NCBI RefSeq assembly: GCF_019665765.1
Contig: NZ_CP081150.1
Coordinates: 3,038,001 to 3,102,000, forward strand
Length of the DNA: 64,000 bases
Reading direction: 5' to 3'
From: Deefgea tanakiae
Lineage (GTDB): Bacteria > Pseudomonadota > Gammaproteobacteria > Burkholderiales > Chitinibacteraceae
Shown here: in pieces, positions 52,519 through 62,235 of the stretch
Layout of the letters: the number at the start of each line of letters is the position of its first letter
Numbering within the stretch: the stretch's first letter is position 1
Notes under the pieces: generated by a model
Told to the model about the DNA's origin: nothing
The model's input: only the letters and a program-made list of their open reading frames with translations
Databases searched by the model: none
Made by a program: the position numbers and the translations under genes

Positions 52519-52544
52519 TTAAATTGATGATGGAATGAAAAAAA

Positions 52545-52567
52545 GGAGCTTTCGAGCTCCTTTTTTT
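52545..52567 (+). terminator. rho-independent terminator
   Basis: GGAGCT (52545-52550), loop TTCG, AGCTCC (52555-52560), T7, with A-rich bases before it. Ends the LivJ-like gene. Confidence 0.93.
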
Positions 52568-52631
52568 ACCGCTTGGATATCTATTTTATCTAATTTAGCG
52601 GCTGTAATCGACCCAATGCAGACGAAATCGG

Positions 52632-52814
52632 TTATTTTTCAGCTCTGCTTTTTTGTGTAAATCTTCCTATGAGCCAGCTCATATTATCTGCGGACGTAAG
52701 GCCAAACAGATATGCAACTAATATAAAATAGTTAGAAGAAGAAATAGCGGTGACTAGGATGAGTACTGCCATTGCTATTGTCACTGCAATTGAGATTTTT
52801 TGCCTTCCATTCAT
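52632..52814 (-). CDS. small membrane protein, hypothetical
   Basis: 60 aa from ATG 52814 (MNGRQKISIAV), with GGGG about nine bases upstream; a TTG ten codons earlier is also open. Two hydrophobic segments (ISIAVTIAMAVLILVTAI; YFILVAYLFGLTS), then a basic tail. AT-rich compared with the surroundings, like the next gene, so the two may have come in together. No family recognised. Confidence 0.45.
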   Translation of the reverse strand: MNGRQKISIAVTIAMAVLILVTAISSSNYFILVAYLFGLTSADNMSWLIGRFTQKSRAEK

Positions 52815-52921
52815 TTCTATATTCCCCGAACTTTCGTTTTGCAAATTGAACTTAGCTGCTTGAAAAGGCGTAGCTCTGGCCGACTACCGCCTGTTCTCGA
52901 CTCAAAGCGGAAGCTAAATTT

Positions 52922-53356
52922 TTACACTGGTTCTTGGCTAACAGTAGCAGTCCAACCAATATGGAGTTTTGCAATTTCAAACTCAGGAAAACATTCAACA
53001 GTTGCGAAGTATTCAGTTAATGATTGGTGGTCAAATGACCAATGATTACGCTCAAGCTCTAAAAGTTCACTGGTCGGCTGGCATGTAAATTCAAAATGGA
53101 GTTGCTCCATTCCGTCATACTCACCATCCTCATCTTTAAATATAAATTGGCGAACAAAATCTAAGTGACACAGTTTTTTTCCAGTAAATGAATAGCACCC
53201 TATTTGCCAGAGTATTCCAGAATCAACCCCTTCTACCGGCATTGCTGCAAACTCCTTAAATACTTTCCACCCCAAAAGTATGTCAGGAGATTCATAATTA
53301 AATCCAGCCAAAGAGAGCATTGTTTTCAGTTGTTGTTCTGTATCTGTAGCTAGCAT
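52922..53356 (-). CDS. hypothetical protein, 144 aa
   Basis: Soluble acidic protein without a recognised family. AGGGA lies five bases before ATG 53356, so translation is plausible. Features: LLGWKVFKEFAAMPVEGVDSGILWQIGCYSF and FIFKDEDGEYDGMEQLHFEF are alternating strand and turn segments, as in small immunity-type proteins, but I cannot show that. Its base use is AT-rich. Nothing toxin-like is coded next to it. Confidence 0.6.
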   Translation of the reverse strand: MLATDTEQQLKTMLSLAGFNYESPDILLGWKVFKEFAAMPVEGVDSGILWQIGCYSFTGKKLCHLDFVRQFIFKDEDGEYDGMEQLHFEFTCQPTSELLELERNHWSFDHQSLTEYFATVECFPEFEIAKLHIGWTATVSQEPV

Positions 53357-53532
53357 ATATCCCTGCCAAATTTACTAATGTGTCTTCTGTTGGCCGATTG
53401 CAGCCTAATTGGAATACGGAGTGATTCTAATCCAACTTCTTTCGCTAAGTTTGCTCTTGCGTATTTTTGCTTGGCAAGTGTCTCACTCTTTGTCGGTGCA
53501 CGTGGGCTTTAATGTCGTGTCTGATTAGTTAT

Positions 53533-53587
53533 GGTGTATGTATTTCAAGCAGAGCCATTGTTTATATTGCTTGCAAGTAAATACACC
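53533..53587. repeat. isolated module D-like palindrome
   Basis: GGTGTATGTATTTC...AAGTAAATACACC, about 55 bases, with the module D plan and changed, yet still complementary, ends. It runs into the perfect palindrome at 53580. It lies in the 300-base gap behind the nucleotidase gene; the rest of that gap (53357-53532) shows nothing. Confidence 0.6.
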
Positions 53588-53613
53588 TCAATCAAATTTG
53601 ATTGAGGTGTATT
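53580..53613 (-). terminator. perfect 34-base palindrome behind the 5'-nucleotidase gene
   Basis: AATACACCTCAATCAAA (53580-53596) is followed without a loop by its exact complement, TTTGATTGAGGTGTATT (53597-53613). It lies 41 bases after the nucleotidase stop on the minus strand and may end that transcript, though the T tract is short. It could also be an operator-like site. Confidence 0.6.
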
Positions 53614-53654
53614 GAGTTTTAAAGACGCCGATTTGGCGCATTGCAAAGCTGCGA

Positions 53655-55376
53655 TTACTTGATTTTCACTACACGGTTCAGTGTTGGTACAGCGAGGTTA
53701 GGAGTGGCTTTGATGTAGGCTTCCAGCGCATCAACGTCTTGCGCGCCGCCGAGGATGTTCGTTCCCTTGGTCAGTACCGTGAATAAATCGCCGCCCGAGG
53801 CCAGATAGTTATTTACCGTAACGCGATAATTCATCACGCTCGATAGCGCTACGCCATTGAGTTTGATATTGGCAGCATCGACTTTTTGCCCCGCAGCTAG
53901 TGTTGAATCCCAGCTGTAGCTAAAGCCATTGGAAACCAGCAAAATCCGATTTGATGTTTGATTATTGGTGTAGCCCGCAAATTGTTGCTCGAGCAACTCT
54001 TTGATTTGCGCGCCAGTGAGTGTCATCGAGACCAAGGTATTGCCAAAAGGTTGGGTCGTGAACAGTTGGCCATAAGTCACTTGCCCTGCCACCGGGATCA
54101 AATCGGCGCGAACGCCACCCGGATTCATAAACGCAATTTGTGCTGCGCCCACGGTTGCGCCTGAGGTCGCCGCTAATTGTGCATCGGCAATCACATCACC
54201 AAGCGTACTCTCGCCCGCTGCATTAGCAGCTCTGAGCAAACTTCCCGCAATCGTGCCGACCACGCGATTTTCTAGTGGTTTTACTAAGGCATCGTACTTA
54301 GTAATAATGGCCGTTTGCGCGGCATCTTTGGCCACATCGTTGGTGACAACAATATTTTTTGCTGAAGATTTGATTACGTCGCGGGTTTTCGGGTCCAAAG
54401 TAAGGTCAATCTCTGAAATCATCCGGCCATATTGATTGGCGCTGGTGACCAGTTTGCCATTGATTTGGCAGTTGTAGGCTTGGTGGGTATGGCCTGACAC
54501 AATCGCGTCGACAGCGGGATCGAGGCGCTTCACGATATCGACAATCGCCCCTGAGACGCCTTTACATTCATTCAAACCTCCCAACTGCGTGGCGCCTTCG
54601 TGCACGATCACCACAATCGATTCAATGCCTTGCGCTTTGAGTTTGGGTACCAAAGCATTGACAGTCTCGGCTTCATCTTTGAACGTCAGCCCTGCTACGC
54701 CTGATGGGGTGACAATCGCTGGCGTATTTTTTAAGGTCATCCCGATAAACGCGACTTTAACGCCGCCAAATTCTTTCACATGATACTCAGGGAAAATCGT
54801 TTTGCCGGTTTTGCTATCAACGACATTGGCAGCCAAGAATTTAAACTTAGCGCCGCCAAAGGTCGTGGCTGTTTTGCAGCCATCAGTCGGATGGCAGCCG
54901 CCATTTTGCATACGCATCAACTCGGTACTGCCTTCATCAAACTCATGATTGCCGACCGCATTGAGCTCTAAACCCATTTCATTCATTGCTTCAATTGTTG
55001 GTTCATCGTGAAACAGTGCTGAAAGCAAAGGGCTAGCACCAATCAAATCGCCAGCAGAGACGATGATGTTGTTTGGATTTTTGGCTTTCAGTGTTTTAAG
55101 CCAGGTCGCCAGATACTCGCTGCCACCGGCGGCAACTTTGATGGTTTTAGTTGGATCGGCAGGATCAGGGATGGTCAGCGTACCGTCTGCTTTGAGATTG
55201 CCATGAAAGTCGTTAATGCCCAACATTTTCACTTCAATCGGTGTGGCTGGGATCGGTGTTGGTGTTGGTGCTGATGTAGGTGTTGGAACCGGAGTCGCTT
55301 CTGGTGATGAACCGCCACACGCGGCCAAGAATAAAGGTATAGCGAACATCGCCAAGACTGAAGCACGGATTTTCAT
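53655..55376 (-). CDS. bifunctional metallophosphatase/5'-nucleotidase lipoprotein
   Basis: 573 aa. Signal peptide with lipobox LAAC and a Pro/Thr-rich tether. The metallophosphatase domain (about 48-330) shows metal ligands in LGINDFHGNLK, SAGDLIGASPL, VGNHEFDEG, VIVHEG and VSGHTHQAYNC; the C-terminal 5'-nucleotidase domain (about 365-570) has AFMNPGGVRADL and a TTQPFGNTLVSMTLTG. It removes phosphate from nucleotides outside the cytoplasm, as UshA or NucA do, giving phosphate and nucleoside. A Pho-box-like site lies upstream, so phosphate-starvation control is likely. Confidence 0.94.
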   Translation of the reverse strand: MKIRASVLAMFAIPLFLAACGGSSPEATPVPTPTSAPTPTPIPATPIEVKMLGINDFHGNLKADGTLTIPDPADPTKTIKVAAGGSEYLATWLKTLKAKNPNNIIVSAGDLIGASPLLSALFHDEPTIEAMNEMGLELNAVGNHEFDEGSTELMRMQNGGCHPTDGCKTATTFGGAKFKFLAANVVDSKTGKTIFPEYHVKEFGGVKVAFIGMTLKNTPAIVTPSGVAGLTFKDEAETVNALVPKLKAQGIESIVVIVHEGATQLGGLNECKGVSGAIVDIVKRLDPAVDAIVSGHTHQAYNCQINGKLVTSANQYGRMISEIDLTLDPKTRDVIKSSAKNIVVTNDVAKDAAQTAIITKYDALVKPLENRVVGTIAGSLLRAANAAGESTLGDVIADAQLAATSGATVGAAQIAFMNPGGVRADLIPVAGQVTYGQLFTTQPFGNTLVSMTLTGAQIKELLEQQFAGYTNNQTSNRILLVSNGFSYSWDSTLAAGQKVDAANIKLNGVALSSVMNYRVTVNNYLASGGDLFTVLTKGTNILGGAQDVDALEAYIKATPNLAVPTLNRVVKIK

Positions 55377-55441
55377 TGCATTGTTCCCGTTAAAAATCAG
55401 ACAAGGATAGGCGCTTAGTTTTTCAGACTAACGACAAAAGC

Positions 55442-55459
55442 ATGAACATCTGATGACAG
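55442..55459 (-). promoter_or_regulatory. Pho-box-like site upstream of the nucleotidase gene
   Basis: On the minus strand CTGTCATCAGATGTTCAT: a perfect first heptamer CTGTCAT, a four-base spacer and a partial second heptamer TGTTCAT. This is the PhoB direct-repeat plan with 11-base spacing. It lies 66 bases before the start codon of the exported nucleotidase. Confidence 0.55.
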
Positions 55460-55601
55460 TGGAATCAATACACACGTGCCTAGATAAGGAAATGAGTCAA
55501 TTGGATGAATTAAATTCGCCAAGTACCTAGCAGCAAGGCAAGATGCATTTTTCGTGCGATGGTTTTGATCGCATCTTTTTAATTGCTTGAAAGACTTGAA
55601 T

Positions 55602-55865
55602 ATGACTCTGCAATTTAATGGCATTAATCTCTATACGCTGGCGCAAGTGCGCAGCCACGAACCCAAACTGCATGCGCGGATTTTGAATATTGCGGGTGAA
55701 TGGATGGTGTTGTTTGGTAAAAAAATGGCGTTTACTGACGATGCGGATTTGCTTGGTATTCTGCACGAAGCCAATTTACTCGCGCCACAAACGTTTACCG
55801 ATAAACGGGCCGCCGCCGATTTTCTGGATGCGCATACCGATATTTTTGCTAGCGTATCGTGCTGA
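55602..55865 (+). CDS. hypothetical protein, 87 aa
   Basis: From ATG 55602 (MTLQFNGINLYTLAQVRSHE); a TTG five codons earlier is open too. A small, soluble protein without a recognised family. The central part (LKLHARILNIAGEWMVLFGKK is its general style at 20-45) looks like one strand-helix unit. It is divergent from the nucleotidase gene, sharing a 225-base control region, so it may be linked to it, but there is no direct evidence. Confidence 0.55.
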   Translation: MTLQFNGINLYTLAQVRSHEPKLHARILNIAGEWMVLFGKKMAFTDDADLLGILHEANLLAPQTFTDKRAAADFLDAHTDIFASVSC

Positions 55866-56072
55866 GCATTTCTGCAAAAATGGTCACGGTTTGCTTTCCC
55901 ATCTGATTCCTCAATGAATAAGGTTATCCTGCTCGCATAATTGCTTAGTGTGCGTAAGTCTTTGTTGACATAGGCAATATAAAAACTATGTTGACATACA
56001 GCACGCCAAAACAAGCTGTTTCATACCGCCTTATGTGAACTGAATAGCCCCAATTTATGACAAGGAATGACC

Positions 56073-56882
56073 ATGTTTAGAATCGGCACGGCCTTAGCAA
56101 TTGTCTTTGCTTTTCAATTTGCACAAGCGGCCTCACTAGAAGCAATTAAAAGCAACGGCCAGATTGTGATTGGGGTCAAAGACTCCTCGCCGCCATTTTC
56201 ACAGATGGACGCAAAGACACGTACTTTAACAGGCTATGACATCGATTTCGCCCTTGGGATTGCCAAGCGGCTCAATGTAAAACCCATCTTTAAAACCCTA
56301 GAGTCTGAGAATCGAATTCCTTGGCTCAAAGAAAATAAAGTCGATATCGTCATTGCAGATTTCTCGCGCACCACTGAGCGCGAGAAAGAGGTCGCTTTTA
56401 GCACAGGCTATTTTGTAACGGATACTCGCGTATTGGCAAAAAAGGGCCTGTTTAAAAATGAAAAAGACTTAGCGACTGGTCATATTGCCGTCCCTGCCGG
56501 CTCAAGTGAAGCTAAATTAATGCGCAAATTATTTCCAAAGGCTAAATTGGCTGAGTTTGAGGACACACCCGAAATGCTCAAAGCTGTTGCGGCTGGTGTT
56601 GTCGATGGAATGTTGGGCGATGGCCCAGTCATGATGGCATCACAGGGTAAAATTCCTGCTGCGCAACGTGGTCAATTTGAGGTGAGTGAGTTTGCTTTGG
56701 ACTTAAAGATTTTGAGCGTTGGCATGCCAAAAAATGAGAAAACACTACAAGCGGCAGTGAATAATGCTTTAGTCGATATGGAAACGTCAGGGGAAGCTCT
56801 AGCTATTTATAACCGTTGGTTTGGCCCGCAAAGTAGCCAACCGATGGGGCGGATTTTCAAAATTAGCCCTAGCCGCAATTAA
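56073..56882 (+). CDS. extracellular solute-binding protein, family 3
   Basis: 269 aa from ATG 56073, with AAGGA ending six bases before; ATG 56067 is too close to the ribosome site. Signal peptide MFRIGTALAIVFAFQFAQAA. The SBP_bac_3 fold shows GQIVIGVKDSSPPFSQMD, GYDIDFALGIAKRL, VDIVIADFSRTTEREKEVAFS and DGMLGDGPVM. It binds a polar amino acid or similar ligand in the periplasm. As with the gene at 49164, no transporter subunits are near. Confidence 0.9.
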   Translation: MFRIGTALAIVFAFQFAQAASLEAIKSNGQIVIGVKDSSPPFSQMDAKTRTLTGYDIDFALGIAKRLNVKPIFKTLESENRIPWLKENKVDIVIADFSRTTEREKEVAFSTGYFVTDTRVLAKKGLFKNEKDLATGHIAVPAGSSEAKLMRKLFPKAKLAEFEDTPEMLKAVAAGVVDGMLGDGPVMMASQGKIPAAQRGQFEVSEFALDLKILSVGMPKNEKTLQAAVNNALVDMETSGEALAIYNRWFGPQSSQPMGRIFKISPSRN

Positions 56883-56907
56883 TTCTTTGAGTTTTATATA
56901 ATAAAAA

Positions 56908-56935
56908 AGGTCGGCACAGATTGCCGACCTTTTTT
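56908..56935. terminator. bidirectional rho-independent terminator
   Basis: AGGTCGGC (56908-56915), loop ACAGATT, GCCGACCT (56923-56930), T5 after and A5 before. Sits between the convergent solute-binding protein and ygiQ genes. Confidence 0.95.
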
Positions 56936-56953
56936 AGTTTCAAGAAGAAAATC

Positions 56954-59248
56954 TTAGCGCGGGCGCGGTTTTTTGCTTAATGTTGCCGCAGGTTTGGTAC
57001 CAGTTGGGCGAGCGCTGAGTGGTTTGCCAACGGGTTTTCCACCCGTAGGTTTCACTGCGGCATTGCCACGGGGTATCGCCCGCTGGCCATTGTTTGTCGT
57101 GTTTCGCTGACCATTACTCCGGTTAGGTATTTTACCGACTGAGCCTGGTCCACCACCACCTCGGGCGTTACCACGCGGCGCTTGCATGGCGCGTTCTTCC
57201 GGTGTTTCCATCGGAATCAGATGTTTCGGACTATTACCGATCAAATCGGCGCGACCCATCTCGCGCAATGTTTCGCGCAGTAGCGCCCAGTTTTTCGGAT
57301 CGTGATAACGCAAGAACGCTTTATGCGCTTTACGGCGTTTTTCGTCCTTGATGATGTCGACTTTTTCCGAGCTGCGATGAATGCGTTTGAGCGGATTGCG
57401 CTTGGTATGCCACATTGTCGTGGCCATCGCCATTGGCGTTGGCGTAAACGCTTGCACTTGGTCGGGACGGAAATCATTTTTCTTTAGCCACAGCGCCAAG
57501 TTCAGCATGTCTTCATCCGACGTTCCCGGATGGGCGGCGATAAAGTAGGGAATCAAATACTGCTTTTTGCCCGCTTCTGCGCTGAATTTGTCGAACATCG
57601 CTTTGAATTTCTCAAACGTACCGATGCCTGGTTTCATCATTTTTGAGAGCGGCCCCTCTTCGGTATGCTCAGGGGCAATTTTCAAATAACCCGATACATG
57701 ATGCGTGACCAATTCTTTGACATATTCGGGCTGAGTTACCGCCAAGTCATAGCGCAAACCTGAGCCGATGGTGATTTTCTTCACGCCCGGAATCTTGCGC
57801 GCTTTGCGATACAGCTGAATCAAACTGCTGTGATCGGTGTTTAGATTTTCGCAAATGCCGGGATAGACACAGCTCAAGCGACGGCATGATTTTTCGATTT
57901 TTGGGTCTTTACAGGCCAGACGGTACATATTCGCGGTTGGCCCACCCAAGTCGGAAATATGGCCAGTAAAGCCTTCGGTTTTATCGCGAATTTCTTCAAT
58001 CTCGCGCAACACCGAGCCTTCCGAGCGGCTTTGGATGATGCGGCCTTCATGCTCAGTAATCGAGCAAAACGTACAGCCGCCAAAACAGCCGCGCATAATA
58101 TTGATCGAAAAACGAATCATGTCCCATGCTGGAATCACTTGGTCGCCATAACTTGGGTGTGGGTTACGCGCAAAGTATTGGTCGAATGCGTAATCCATTT
58201 CGGCGGTTTCTAGCGGAATAGGTGGTGGATTCATCCACACATCGCGCTCGCCATGCTGCTGCACCAGCGCACGTGCATTGCCCGGATTGGATTCCAAATG
58301 CAAAGTACGGCTAGCGTGCGCGTAGCTGACCGGATCATGGGTGACCGTTTCAAACGATGGAATGCGAATCACGGTGCGGCCACGCACTTCGCGGCGCGCC
58401 GCAAGGCGTGCTTCACGTGAAACAATTTGGATTGTTTTAACATCATTACTCGACGTATCGGCCGCTGCAGCTTGCTGCTTTTCGTCTTCCATCGCATACG
58501 GGTTAGGGTGCGCTTCAACCTTGCCCGGAATATCGACCACCGATGAATCAAGCTCAACCCAACCCGCTGGCAACCAGCCTTTTGGCGCTAAGAAAGCAGT
58601 ACCGCGCACATCGCGGATTTCGCTCATTTTTTCGCCCGCAGCAACGCGCTGGGTGACCTCAACCAAAGCGCGTTCAGCGTTACCAAATAGCAAAATATCA
58701 GCTTTGGAATAGATTAGCGCCGATTGGCGTATTTTGTCGCTCCAGTAGTCGTACTGTGCGATACGGCGCAAGCTGGCTTCGATACCGCCGGCCATAATTT
58801 GCACGCCCGGATACGCTTCGCGGCAGCGTTGGCAGTACACATTCAAGGCGCGATCTGGGCGATTGCCCGCCATCCCGCCTGCGGTGTACGCGTCGTCTGA
58901 ACGCGGTTTTTTATCAGCTGTGTAGCGGTTGATCATCGAATCCATATTACCCGACGTCACGCCAAAATACAGTCGTGGTTTACCGAGTTGCTTAAAGGCA
59001 TCGGCAGACAGCCAATCGGGCTGGCAAATAATCCCAACACGGAAGCCCTGCGCTTCGAGCAAACGCCCCAACAGTGCCATGCCAAAACTTGGATGATCGA
59101 TATAGGCGTCGCCCGTCACGATGATGATGTCGCACTCATCCCAGCCGAGCTGATCCATTTCCTTGCGGCTCATCGGCAAGAAAGGGGCAGGTTTGCGCGG
59201 CTTTACGCCAGCAGGCAAGTCATAAATCGGGGAATGAGTGGGGTTCAT
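56954..59248 (-). CDS. ygiQ: YgiQ family radical SAM protein
   Basis: 764 aa from ATG 59248 ([14 protein letters not shown]); GTG 59257 is also possible. Vitamin-B12-like N-terminal region ([19 protein letters not shown]) is followed by the radical SAM core with CxxxCxxC at C388, C392, C395 ([17 protein letters not shown]). The C-terminal 80 residues are a Gly/Arg/Asn/Lys-rich disordered tail ([20 protein letters not shown]), a feature of some members and perhaps RNA-binding. The reaction of YgiQ is unknown; B12-dependent methylation has been suggested for the family. Single gene. Confidence 0.94.
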   Translation of the reverse strand: MNPTHSPIYDLPAGVKPRKPAPFLPMSRKEMDQLGWDECDIIIVTGDAYIDHPSFGMALLGRLLEAQGFRVGIICQPDWLSADAFKQLGKPRLYFGVTSGNMDSMINRYTADKKPRSDDAYTAGGMAGNRPDRALNVYCQRCREAYPGVQIMAGGIEASLRRIAQYDYWSDKIRQSALIYSKADILLFGNAERALVEVTQRVAAGEKMSEIRDVRGTAFLAPKGWLPAGWVELDSSVVDIPGKVEAHPNPYAMEDEKQQAAAADTSSNDVKTIQIVSREARLAARREVRGRTVIRIPSFETVTHDPVSYAHASRTLHLESNPGNARALVQQHGERDVWMNPPPIPLETAEMDYAFDQYFARNPHPSYGDQVIPAWDMIRFSINIMRGCFGGCTFCSITEHEGRIIQSRSEGSVLREIEEIRDKTEGFTGHISDLGGPTANMYRLACKDPKIEKSCRRLSCVYPGICENLNTDHSSLIQLYRKARKIPGVKKITIGSGLRYDLAVTQPEYVKELVTHHVSGYLKIAPEHTEEGPLSKMMKPGIGTFEKFKAMFDKFSAEAGKKQYLIPYFIAAHPGTSDEDMLNLALWLKKNDFRPDQVQAFTPTPMAMATTMWHTKRNPLKRIHRSSEKVDIIKDEKRRKAHKAFLRYHDPKNWALLRETLREMGRADLIGNSPKHLIPMETPEERAMQAPRGNARGGGGPGSVGKIPNRSNGQRNTTNNGQRAIPRGNAAVKPTGGKPVGKPLSARPTGTKPAATLSKKPRPR

Positions 59249-59676
59249 ACTGTTCACAAACGGGGCTAATCGCGCATTGTCGCAGATTTTTGCTGTTATG
59301 CAGAGCTAAATGCTTGTTTTTTATCGAATAAAGCAAAATTTTTCGATTAATAAGCCTTAGTTTTTTTGTGGTTTTAAGCAATAAGAAAGCAAATGTATGC
59401 TTTCAATGAAAGCAAAATATCAATGACCCCGCTTTGTTGTGCGCGCGTTATTTTTCCATGAAATGAAGTGCTGAACAGCGCAAAAAAGATCAAGTTTGAC
59501 GCTACTAGGGTTTGCACTTAGATCGAATTGAAATGTTTAGAGAAATCAAAGGCTCTGATTCTTGAGTCATAAAACAGCATTAAAAATGTCATGCTGACGT
59601 CTTTTTATCGAGATATTTCAGTAATGACACTCCCATAAGATCGCGCATTCAGTATTCACAAGGGAGCGTCAAAGCA
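59249..59676. other. AT-rich control region between ygiQ and the GDPD lipoprotein gene
   Basis: About 430 bases without a gene. GCTTTCAATGAAAGC (59398-59412) is a perfect hairpin with a three-base loop. ATGTCATGCTGACGTCTT at 59586-59603 resembles a degenerate Pho box (first heptamer one base off, second weak), 75 bases before the lipoprotein start; in view of the gene product, this is worth noting but is not firm. A GGGAG ribosome site lies at 59662-59666. Confidence 0.4.
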
Positions 59677-62178
59677 ATGTCAAAACAAAAAAGTATTATG
59701 TTGGCCGCGATAGTCGCGGCGCCATTACTGCTAAGTGCGTGTGGAGGGAGTGATAATCCAATTATTGCGCCAGAGACAACAGCGCCTCAAGCACCTCAAT
59801 TGAGTGGCCGTGCCGTTTTGCCCGCCGCTACGTTTGCAGATGGTCCTCTTTCTGGCCAATATTTGGGTGGTTCAAGCACGAATGGACAGGCTGTGCCATT
59901 TGCCAAGCAGCCCGTTCAGGGCTTTTCTGCCATTTTGAAAAATGCAGATGGCAGCTTCTTGGCGATGTCTGACAACGGCTATGGTAGTTTAGAAAACTCG
60001 GCCGACTTCAATTTGCGCGTATACACCATCCGACCAAATTTCAAAACGGCAAGCAGCGGCGATGGCAGTATTAAGGTCGAGAAATTCATTGAATTGAAAG
60101 ACCCCAACAAATTGATTCCTTTTGCGATTACCAATCAGTTCAGCAAAGATCGTATCTTAACTGGTGCTGATTTTGATATTGAATCGATGCAGCGTGCGCC
60201 GGATGGCACCTTGTGGTTCGGTGACGAATTTGGCCCATTCCTGATTCACACCGATGCAAATGGCGTATTACTTGAAGCGCCGATCAAACTGATGGACAAC
60301 GAAAATGTCGGTCAGGAGCTTCGTTCTCCACAAAATCCGTATGCTGAAGAGGGCAGTGCGGTTCGTATCATGAATGCAGTTCGGGCGCATGCACAGCAAT
60401 TTGGCGGAAAACGCGCTCCCGTCTTTTCGCCCTACAATGTGATGTTGAAATACGATGTGAATGGCGTTAAATCAACAGCAGATGCGCATTACGCTCGTGG
60501 CAAAAACGCTCAACCCGGACTAACCCCCGCAACGAGTGAGATTTTTGATGTTGCTTCGCTAAAAAGTGCCGGCTATCAAGTGGTGACTTGGACTGTGAAT
60601 GACAAGGCTCGGATGACTGAGCTGTTGAAAGCGGGTGTCAACGGCATCATTACGGATCGTCCTGATTTGCTTTATACGGCAGTGAAAGAGTTTGATGCGA
60701 ATAAAGACGGCGTGGCCGGCGATTACCTCACCAAAGATGGTTTAATCGATCAGACTAAGTTTGATGCGCAAGGTCATCGTGGCGCGCGCAATTTGCGTCC
60801 TGAAAATACGCTACCCGCAATGGAAGCGGCACTAGATAACTTGATGACGACGCTGGAAACCGATTCAGGTATTTCCAAAGATGGCATTTCGGTACTGAAG
60901 CACGACCCTTATATCGAAACGCAAAAATGTCGTCGTACTGATGGCAAGCCTTACGACAACATCAGTCAAGAAGTGCTGATGAAAGACCTCACCTTAGCCG
61001 AAATGCAAAGCCAATATATTTGCGACAAGCTATTCCGTGGCGCAGATCAGAAAAACGATATTGCACTTTCGCCAGTATCTGCCGCTATGGCAACATCGAA
61101 GGGCTATACAAGCCCATACGTATTACCAAAAACGCAAGACGTGTTTGATTTGGTGACCGCCTATATCGATTATTACAGTGTTGGCGCTGGTAAAGCACAT
61201 CCTGATGCGACTAAACGCGTTGCGAATGCGAAAACCGTACGCTTTAACATTGAGACCAAAATTAATCCGCGCAGCGATAAAGATAATCACGGCAAAGTCT
61301 ACAAAGACCGCACCGTAGGCTTTGAGCAAATGGCCGATACGCTGGCCGGTGTGATTGTCGCCAACAAGATGGAGGCGCGTGCTGATATCCAAAGTTTCGA
61401 CTTCCGTACCTTGTTGCGCGTGCAAGAGAAATTCCCTGCGATTCGTACTGTGTATCTATTCGGTGATTTCCCAATTTATCCAACTGCAGACAGTGACGAT
61501 GGCACCAATATGCAGGATGAAAATGGTAAAAACACACCGTGGATGGCAGGTTTGTACTGGCCATATCGCAGCACTGCGATGAGCAACTCTTTCCGCGTTA
61601 AGCGCTCAGGTGGTTTTGAAGGAATGGCACTTTCCAGCGATGGCAGCAAGCTATATCCGCTGCTTGAGTTGCCGCTCGTGGGTCACGATGAGAAAACGCT
61701 ATTGATTAATGAGTTTGATCTTGCGACTCGTAAATACACTGGCAAAACATTCAAGTACAAATTGGATGCGAAAGGCAGCAATATTGGCGATTTCATTATG
61801 TACAACGCTGAAGAAGGCATCATTATCGAGCGTGACAACAGTCAGGGTGATCTAAATGGCTTTAAAAAGCTGTTTAAAGTGAAACTCGGCAAAGCAGGCG
61901 ATTTTGTTGAAAAGACTGAATTGGTGAATCTGATGGATGTTAAAGATCCAAGTGGGATTAGTGGTAAGTCCAGCAATGGCGATATTGGCTTGGGCAGCAT
62001 ATTCGCCATGCCATTTGTCACGATTGAAGACGTTGTTGTGATCGATGAAAACACGCTTGGCGTACTCAATGACAACAACTATCCATTCAGCGTCGGTCGC
62101 CATATGGGAACAAAGCAAGCAGATGACAATGAGTTTATGTTGATTAAATTGCCAGTGCCGTTGAAGCTTGCAAAATAA
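59677..62178 (+). CDS. lipoprotein with phytase-like domain split by a rearranged glycerophosphodiesterase domain
   Basis: 833 aa. Lipobox LLLSAC (Cys22). Residues about 55-205 and 640-830 together match the esterase-like-activity-of-phytase domain (SAILKNADGSFLAMSDNGYG, GADFDIESMQRAPDGTLW; GGFEGMALSSDGSKLY). Between them lies a GDPD domain in unusual order: the usual C-terminal end, VVTWTVND (302-309) and GVNGIITDRPDLL (320-332), comes before the usual N-terminal start, HRGARNLRPENT (367-378), which then runs on with LKHDPYIE and NIETKIN. Both parts could free phosphate from organic esters outside the cytoplasm. A terminator follows. Confidence 0.85.
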   Translation: MSKQKSIMLAAIVAAPLLLSACGGSDNPIIAPETTAPQAPQLSGRAVLPAATFADGPLSGQYLGGSSTNGQAVPFAKQPVQGFSAILKNADGSFLAMSDNGYGSLENSADFNLRVYTIRPNFKTASSGDGSIKVEKFIELKDPNKLIPFAITNQFSKDRILTGADFDIESMQRAPDGTLWFGDEFGPFLIHTDANGVLLEAPIKLMDNENVGQELRSPQNPYAEEGSAVRIMNAVRAHAQQFGGKRAPVFSPYNVMLKYDVNGVKSTADAHYARGKNAQPGLTPATSEIFDVASLKSAGYQVVTWTVNDKARMTELLKAGVNGIITDRPDLLYTAVKEFDANKDGVAGDYLTKDGLIDQTKFDAQGHRGARNLRPENTLPAMEAALDNLMTTLETDSGISKDGISVLKHDPYIETQKCRRTDGKPYDNISQEVLMKDLTLAEMQSQYICDKLFRGADQKNDIALSPVSAAMATSKGYTSPYVLPKTQDVFDLVTAYIDYYSVGAGKAHPDATKRVANAKTVRFNIETKINPRSDKDNHGKVYKDRTVGFEQMADTLAGVIVANKMEARADIQSFDFRTLLRVQEKFPAIRTVYLFGDFPIYPTADSDDGTNMQDENGKNTPWMAGLYWPYRSTAMSNSFRVKRSGGFEGMALSSDGSKLYPLLELPLVGHDEKTLLINEFDLATRKYTGKTFKYKLDAKGSNIGDFIMYNAEEGIIIERDNSQGDLNGFKKLFKVKLGKAGDFVEKTELVNLMDVKDPSGISGKSSNGDIGLGSIFAMPFVTIEDVVVIDENTLGVLNDNNYPFSVGRHMGTKQADDNEFMLIKLPVPLKLAK

Positions 62179-62198
62179 CTAAACGTAGTCCTTATAAA

Positions 62199-62227
62199 AG
62201 CTGGCTAGTGGTTCTAGCCAGCTTTTT
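62199..62227 (+). terminator. rho-independent terminator
   Basis: AGCTGGCTAG (62199-62208), loop TGGTT, CTAGCCAGCT (62214-62223), T5. Ends the GDPD lipoprotein gene. Confidence 0.95.
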
Positions 62228-62235
62228 ATTTGCTT

